From: Alphaproteobacteria bacterium
GTDB taxonomy: Bacteria > Pseudomonadota > Alphaproteobacteria > Caulobacterales > Maricaulaceae
Reading direction: 5' to 3'
DNA: 64,000 nucleotides
Assembly: GCA_016124675.1 (NCBI GenBank)
Contig: WGNG01000004.1
Coordinates: 62,001 to 126,000, forward strand
Within the stretch, counting starts at the first letter, position 1. The number at the start of each line of letters is the position of its first letter. The translations under genes and the position numbers were made by a program. A model generated the notes under the pieces. The model worked only from the letters and a program-made list of their open reading frames with translations, made no database searches and had not been told where the DNA came from. Below are positions 60,939 to 64,000 of this stretch, piece after piece.

Positions 60939-61421
60939 TCAGTCTGGCGGGCCGGCGGCCCATTCGGTCATGCGCGCCGCCGCGAGCGCCTCGAAGGCGC
61001 GGGCGCGGCGCTTGATGTCGTCAGGCGGCTCACGGTTGGCCAGCCGGTCCTCCAGCCAGCGCGTTCCGGCGTGCAGCTCGGCCAGCGCCGCCTCGATATC
61101 CTCGCGCTGGCGCTCCAGAACGGCGATGCGCTCGCGCATCCGCTCCAGCGCCAGGCCCAGATGGGCGCGCGAGCCGTGATCAAGCTGCTCGATCTCCAGC
61201 ATCTCACGCACATCATCGAGGGAAAAGCCCACCCGCCGGCCCCGCAGGATCAGCTCCAGCCGGGCGCAATCGGCCGCCGTGTACAGCCGCGCCGCCCCGC
61301 GCCGGCGCGGTTTGAGCAGGCCCTTCTGCTCGTAAAAGCGCAGCGTGCGCGCCGTAACGTCAAAGCGTTCGGCAAGCTCTCGTATGGTGAAGAGCGAGTC
61401 AGGCGCGGGCGTGTGCTTCAT
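60939..61421 (-). CDS. MerR family transcriptional regulator
   Basis: A 160-residue regulator. The N-terminal winged helix reads LFTIRELAERFDVTARTLRFYEQKGLLKPRRRGAARLYTAADCARLELILRGRRVGFSLDDV, followed by a coiled-coil dimerisation helix (ALERMRERIAVLERQREDIEAALAELH). No metal-binding Cys, so it probably senses an acyl-CoA or another organic ligand, as LiuR-type MerR regulators of acyl-CoA catabolism do. I prefer the ATG at 61421 with GGTGG upstream; 61433 is the alternative. A strong dyad lies just upstream, suggesting autoregulation. Confidence 0.92.
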   Translation of the reverse strand: MKHTPAPDSLFTIRELAERFDVTARTLRFYEQKGLLKPRRRGAARLYTAADCARLELILRGRRVGFSLDDVREMLEIEQLDHGSRAHLGLALERMRERIAVLERQREDIEAALAELHAGTRWLEDRLANREPPDDIKRRARAFEALAAARMTEWAAGPPD

Positions 61422-61441
61422 GGCGACCACCATCTACCAGC

Positions 61442-61463
61442 TTGACGTTCACGTCAACGTCAA
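61442..61463. promoter_or_regulatory. MerR operator candidate (dyad plus extra half-site)
   Basis: TTGACGTTCACGTCAA (61442-61457) is a perfect seven-base inverted repeat with a two-base spacer, followed by another CGTCAA half-site ending at 61463. It lies about 20 bases upstream of the MerR start and 66 bases before the divergent gene at 61529, so both could be controlled. Confidence 0.65.
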
Positions 61464-61528
61464 TCTGGCCGAGCTGGCGCGAGCGGCGATCCTAGGCGCT
61501 GCGGGCGACTCGCGCCAATGCTGACACG

Positions 61529-62416
61529 ATGAACGCTCGCCCCCACATCTGCCTGATCGCGCTCGCCGCGCTCAGCCTGTCGGCGCCCGCCCAGGCGCAA
61601 TTGCATGACGTGCTCCTCGTGGAGCGCGAAGGCGGCCCGCATCTCTGGCTCGCCTTCGGCCGCCAGCCTGCGGCGCTGCTGATGGAGGGCGGTGCATTGC
61701 ATGTCATCGGCGTGGACGCCGAGGCGGCGCGCAGCATCATTCCCGCCAGCCCGGCGCCCTTCGCTGGCTTGCGCCTGGCGCCGGAAGCCGGCGGCGTCAG
61801 CATCACACTCGACGGCGTGGCGATCAGCACCGCCGAGCTGCGCGCAGGCGGCGTATGGCTGACGCTGGACGCCGCCGGCTGGACCGCGCCGCCGCCCGCG
61901 CCCATCGCTGCGGCCTCCACCCCCTTTGCGCCGCCGCGTCCGCCGGCGGCGGTTGCGAACGCCCGCGCCGACGCTCCGCCTGCGGATCCGTCGCCGTCGA
62001 ACCCTGCGCCCGAGCAAACGCAGGCGCTGTCACCTGCGCCAGCGCCGGCAATCCCGGCCCCTGAAGCGCCCGCCACGCCCGCCGCGCGCGCCGCCGCCGT
62101 GAACCCCGCCTGCGCCGGCGTCGCGGAGGAGCTGGAGGATGCGCCCTGGGACCTTGATCTCATCGCCGCGCAGGGCGCGTGCCTCGCCCAGGCCGGCGAC
62201 AGCGCGGATGCGCGTGTCCAATACGAACGCGTGCTCGCCTTCGAGCCTGAGCACGCCCGCGCGGCGCTGGGTCTGGCGCGTCTGCAAGAAGCCGCCGGCG
62301 AGCTCACCGCGGCCGCCGAGCTCTACGAGATAGCTGCGCGCAACGCCCGCACCGACGGCGAAGCCCTCGAAGCCATGGCGGCGGCCCGGCGGTTGAGAGA
62401 GGCGTCGGGGGGTTAG
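61529..62416 (+). CDS. Exported hypothetical protein with C-terminal TPR-like repeats
   Basis: A 295-residue protein: signal peptide (MNARPHICLIALAALSLSAPAQA), a beta-rich region of about 95 residues with HDVLLVEREGGPHLWLAFGRQPAALLMEGG, a Pro/Ala-rich linker of some 70 residues, and a C-terminal helical part (ACLAQAGDSADARVQYERVLAFEPEHARAALGLARLQEAAGELTAAAELYEIAARNA) with two TPR-like repeats. The domain order suggests a periplasmic scaffold. No specific family recognised. It is divergent from merR. Confidence 0.8.
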   Translation: MNARPHICLIALAALSLSAPAQAQLHDVLLVEREGGPHLWLAFGRQPAALLMEGGALHVIGVDAEAARSIIPASPAPFAGLRLAPEAGGVSITLDGVAISTAELRAGGVWLTLDAAGWTAPPPAPIAAASTPFAPPRPPAAVANARADAPPADPSPSNPAPEQTQALSPAPAPAIPAPEAPATPAARAAAVNPACAGVAEELEDAPWDLDLIAAQGACLAQAGDSADARVQYERVLAFEPEHARAALGLARLQEAAGELTAAAELYEIAARNARTDGEALEAMAAARRLREASGG

Positions 62417-62525
62417 GTTTTTTCCACCGCGCACCAAACCTGCCTTCCTGGAAGCCGCGAAGCGGCTATCTGTGACCCATCCACCGAATTTCCCAGCCGC
62501 CGAAGCGGTTTGGAGGTGTCGGGAT

Positions 62526-62552
62526 GGGTCCCGGCTTGCGCCGGGAGAACGC
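62526..62552. repeat. REP-like unit (family A)
   Basis: GGTCCCGGCTTGCGCCGGGA followed by GAACGCAATG, a slightly diverged single copy of the family A hairpin seen at 15312 and 53215, with the same flanking bases (GGG before, AACGC after). Confidence 0.7.
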
Positions 62553-62584
62553 AATGAGGGCGCGAATGGAGTGATGTCCCGCCA

Positions 62585-62712
62585 CGCGTCGGGAGGGTGG
62601 CTGAGCGCAGGCGAAGCCGGGTGGGGCGGCGCCGTCAAAATTATGCATGGGGCGGCGCCTCACCCCACCCCCGGCGCAGCGCGCCGCACCCTCCCCATCA
62701 AGGGGAGGGAAA
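62585..62712. repeat. Composite palindromic repeat (family B), second full copy
   Basis: From GGGAGGGTGGCTGAGCG to CCCTCCCCATCAAGGGGAGGG, closely matching 38630-38772, including the shared GGGCGGCGCCTCACCCCACCC core. It fills most of the gap 62417-62780 between two plus-strand genes; I see no gene there. Confidence 0.85.
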
Positions 62713-62780
62713 GAAATCGGCGCTGATCCTGTCCCCGCTCCCGCTTGCCGCTCGCCGCGCAGCGGGTTAGGTCTGACGTC

Positions 62781-63554
62781 ATGAGCGAGCGAGTCTTTCC
62801 CCTGTCCGGCGTGTATAATTTTCGCCGCTTCGGCGCCTATCCGGCGGCGGGGGGCGGGCATGTCGCGGACCGGCTGTACCGGTCCGGGCAGTTTTCGCGC
62901 GCCACGCCGGACGACCAGACGCGCCTGGACGGGCTGAACATCCAGGTGGTGGCCGATCTGCGCCGTCCGCGCGAGCGCGAGGCCGAGCCGAGCTTCTGGG
63001 TTGAGCGCACAGGCGTGCGGGTGCTCGCCAGCGACCATGCCGGGCATGTCGAGCCGCCGCACATGGTTTTCCTGCGCGAGAGCGATATGAGTCTGGGCTC
63101 GATCCGCCAGTTCATGACGCAGACCTACAAGCGCCTGCCGTTCGACGAAGGCAATATGAGCGTCTTCCGCGCCGGGTTCGTGGCGCTGGCCGAGGCCGAT
63201 GACGCGGCGGGTTTCGTGGTCCATTGCGCGGCCGGCAAGGACCGCACCGGGATATTCTGCGCCTTCCTGCTGATGGAGCTGGGCGTGGACGCCGGGACGG
63301 CGCGTGAGGATTACCTCATGACCAATACGGCGGTCGATTATGACGAACTCGCCCCGAAAGTGCAGGCGCGCCTGCTCGAGCAGATGGGAAAGCGCGTCGG
63401 CGACCGTGAAGTACGCGCCTTTCTGGGCGTGGAAGGCGAGTATCTCGATGCGGCCATGGCGGCGGTGGGCGATGTCCACAGCTATCTGCGCGGGCCGCTG
63501 GGCCTGTCGGAGGCCACGCTGGAGGCGGTGAGGGCGAGGCTGATCGCGCCGTGA
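62781..63554 (+). CDS. Tyrosine-protein phosphatase (lipid/protein phosphatase, PTP3 type)
   Basis: A 257-residue phosphatase with the P-loop VHCAAGKDRTG (Cys149, Arg155), preceded by the family's N-terminal NFRRFGAYPAAGG and YRSGQFSRATPDDQTRL and ADLRRPREREAEPS. These enzymes act on phosphotyrosine or phosphoinositides; in bacteria the target is often unknown. The start is the ATG at 62781 (the ORF track starts 12 residues earlier). GTGA overlap with the next gene. Confidence 0.9.
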   Translation: MSERVFPLSGVYNFRRFGAYPAAGGGHVADRLYRSGQFSRATPDDQTRLDGLNIQVVADLRRPREREAEPSFWVERTGVRVLASDHAGHVEPPHMVFLRESDMSLGSIRQFMTQTYKRLPFDEGNMSVFRAGFVALAEADDAAGFVVHCAAGKDRTGIFCAFLLMELGVDAGTAREDYLMTNTAVDYDELAPKVQARLLEQMGKRVGDREVRAFLGVEGEYLDAAMAAVGDVHSYLRGPLGLSEATLEAVRARLIAP

Positions 63555-64000
63555 GCGCCGTGGGTCTGGACCGCTGGATTGATCCCGATGCGGCGCTGGA
63601 CGCCTTTGACGGCGCGCCCTTCACGCTCCTGATGCGGGGTGGCGGGACGGATGTGCGCGGCCGGTACAGCTATCTGTGCGCGCAGCCTGACTTTATCGTG
63701 ATGGATGACGACCCTGCGCGCGGCTTTGCGCGCTTGCGCGCCGGTTTCAGGCCGCGGCGGACCGGTCAGGGTGGCGAGGACGGTTTCAGCGGCGGCTATG
63801 CCGGGCTTCTGGCCTATGATCTCGGCCGTGCGTTTGAAGCCGTGCCGGCTTTGGCGCCAGGCCTTGCGCCCTGGCCGGCGCTCGCCATGGGCTGGTACGC
63901 GGCGGTCATCCGTTTTGATCACGCGGCGCGCGAGGTCGTGGTGCGTGGCGACAGCGAGGCGGCGCGGCGTCTGGCGGCGCGGATCGAGGGCGCATCGGGC
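63551..64000 (+). CDS. pabB: Aminodeoxychorismate synthase component I, N-terminal part
   Basis: A reading frame that runs off the window end and is not in the ORF track because it has no stop. The GTG at 63551 overlaps the phosphatase TGA. The translation has the anthranilate-synthase-type N-terminal domain: APFTLLMRGGGTDVRGRYSYLCAQPDFIV and GGYAGLLAYDLGRAFEAVPAL. The Trp-site-like DLGR...E region fits PabB or TrpE; I favour PabB from the short N-terminal section before GGYAG and the stand-alone context. The catalytic C-terminal domain lies outside. Confidence 0.75.
   Translation, partial: MSAVGLDRWIDPDAALDAFDGAPFTLLMRGGGTDVRGRYSYLCAQPDFIVMDDDPARGFARLRAGFRPRRTGQGGEDGFSGGYAGLLAYDLGRAFEAVPALAPGLAPWPALAMGWYAAVIRFDHAAREVVVRGDSEAARRLAARIEGASG

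Overview
The window is a GC-rich alphaproteobacterial chromosome segment. It looks like a Caulobacterales/Maricaulales relative (Hyphomonadaceae or Maricaulaceae type): a Caulobacter-style Entner-Doudoroff operon (zwf-pgl-edd-glk-eda), alphaproteobacterial small families (DUF5330, DUF4169 plus a ribbon-helix-helix partner, UbiK), a PleC/DivJ-like histidine kinase and a perfect CtrA box (TTAA-N7-TTAA) in front of ftsZ. The exact genus cannot be fixed by reading. No rRNA, CRISPR array, prophage or IS transposase was seen.

Layout. 1-9.4 kb: alpha-glucan use (partial GH97, a lipoprotein esterase with a starch-binding-like domain, a GH13 amylase) beside the Entner-Doudoroff operon, so glucan hydrolysis feeds glucose into KDPG cleavage. 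9.7-20.5 kb: an unknown envelope protein, initiator tRNA, a bacterial alternative oxidase, DUF5330, an unknown exported protein, a histidine kinase, a reductase/hydrolase pair, DUF2891 and pckA. 20.6-25.8 kb: DMT protein, DUF4169/RHH pair, lpxC, a Cys-containing unknown, ftsZ with cell-cycle-type promoter elements, and an SDR. 25.9-34.6 kb: midA, lgt, ubiK, ybjN, proC, a three-gene unit of 5mC methyltransferase, FAD monooxygenase and Vsr, then gltX and a GNAT acetyltransferase.

34.6-43 kb is the most unusual part. It is a run of same-strand genes behind an 18-bp perfect palindrome: a DUF1838-like protein, a Tat-exported nitrilase homologue, a CpcT/CpeT-like lipoprotein, an isochorismatase-type amidase, two PuuE-like deacetylase-fold proteins separated by a VapBC-type toxin-antitoxin module, a MmcQ/YjbR protein and a second Tat-exported nitrilase homologue. 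Both nitrilase homologues carry Ser where the catalytic Cys should be. The set suggests a partly periplasmic pathway acting on C-N bonds of an unknown, perhaps cyclic amide or imide, substrate.

43-64 kb: a start-less gene remnant, an EEP nuclease with an in-frame stop just before its catalytic SDH motif, a cNMP-binding flavoprotein, a DsrE-like protein, a DEAD-box helicase, glutathione reductase, bacterioferritin, tRNA-Gly, an ATP-dependent DNA ligase, a beta-oxidation block (fadJ-like, small membrane protein, thiolase, two acyl-CoA dehydrogenases, MerR regulator with an upstream dyad), an unknown TPR-like exported protein, a tyrosine phosphatase and the start of pabB. Three families of palindromic dispersed repeats are scattered between genes, and one lies inside the DUF559 nuclease gene.
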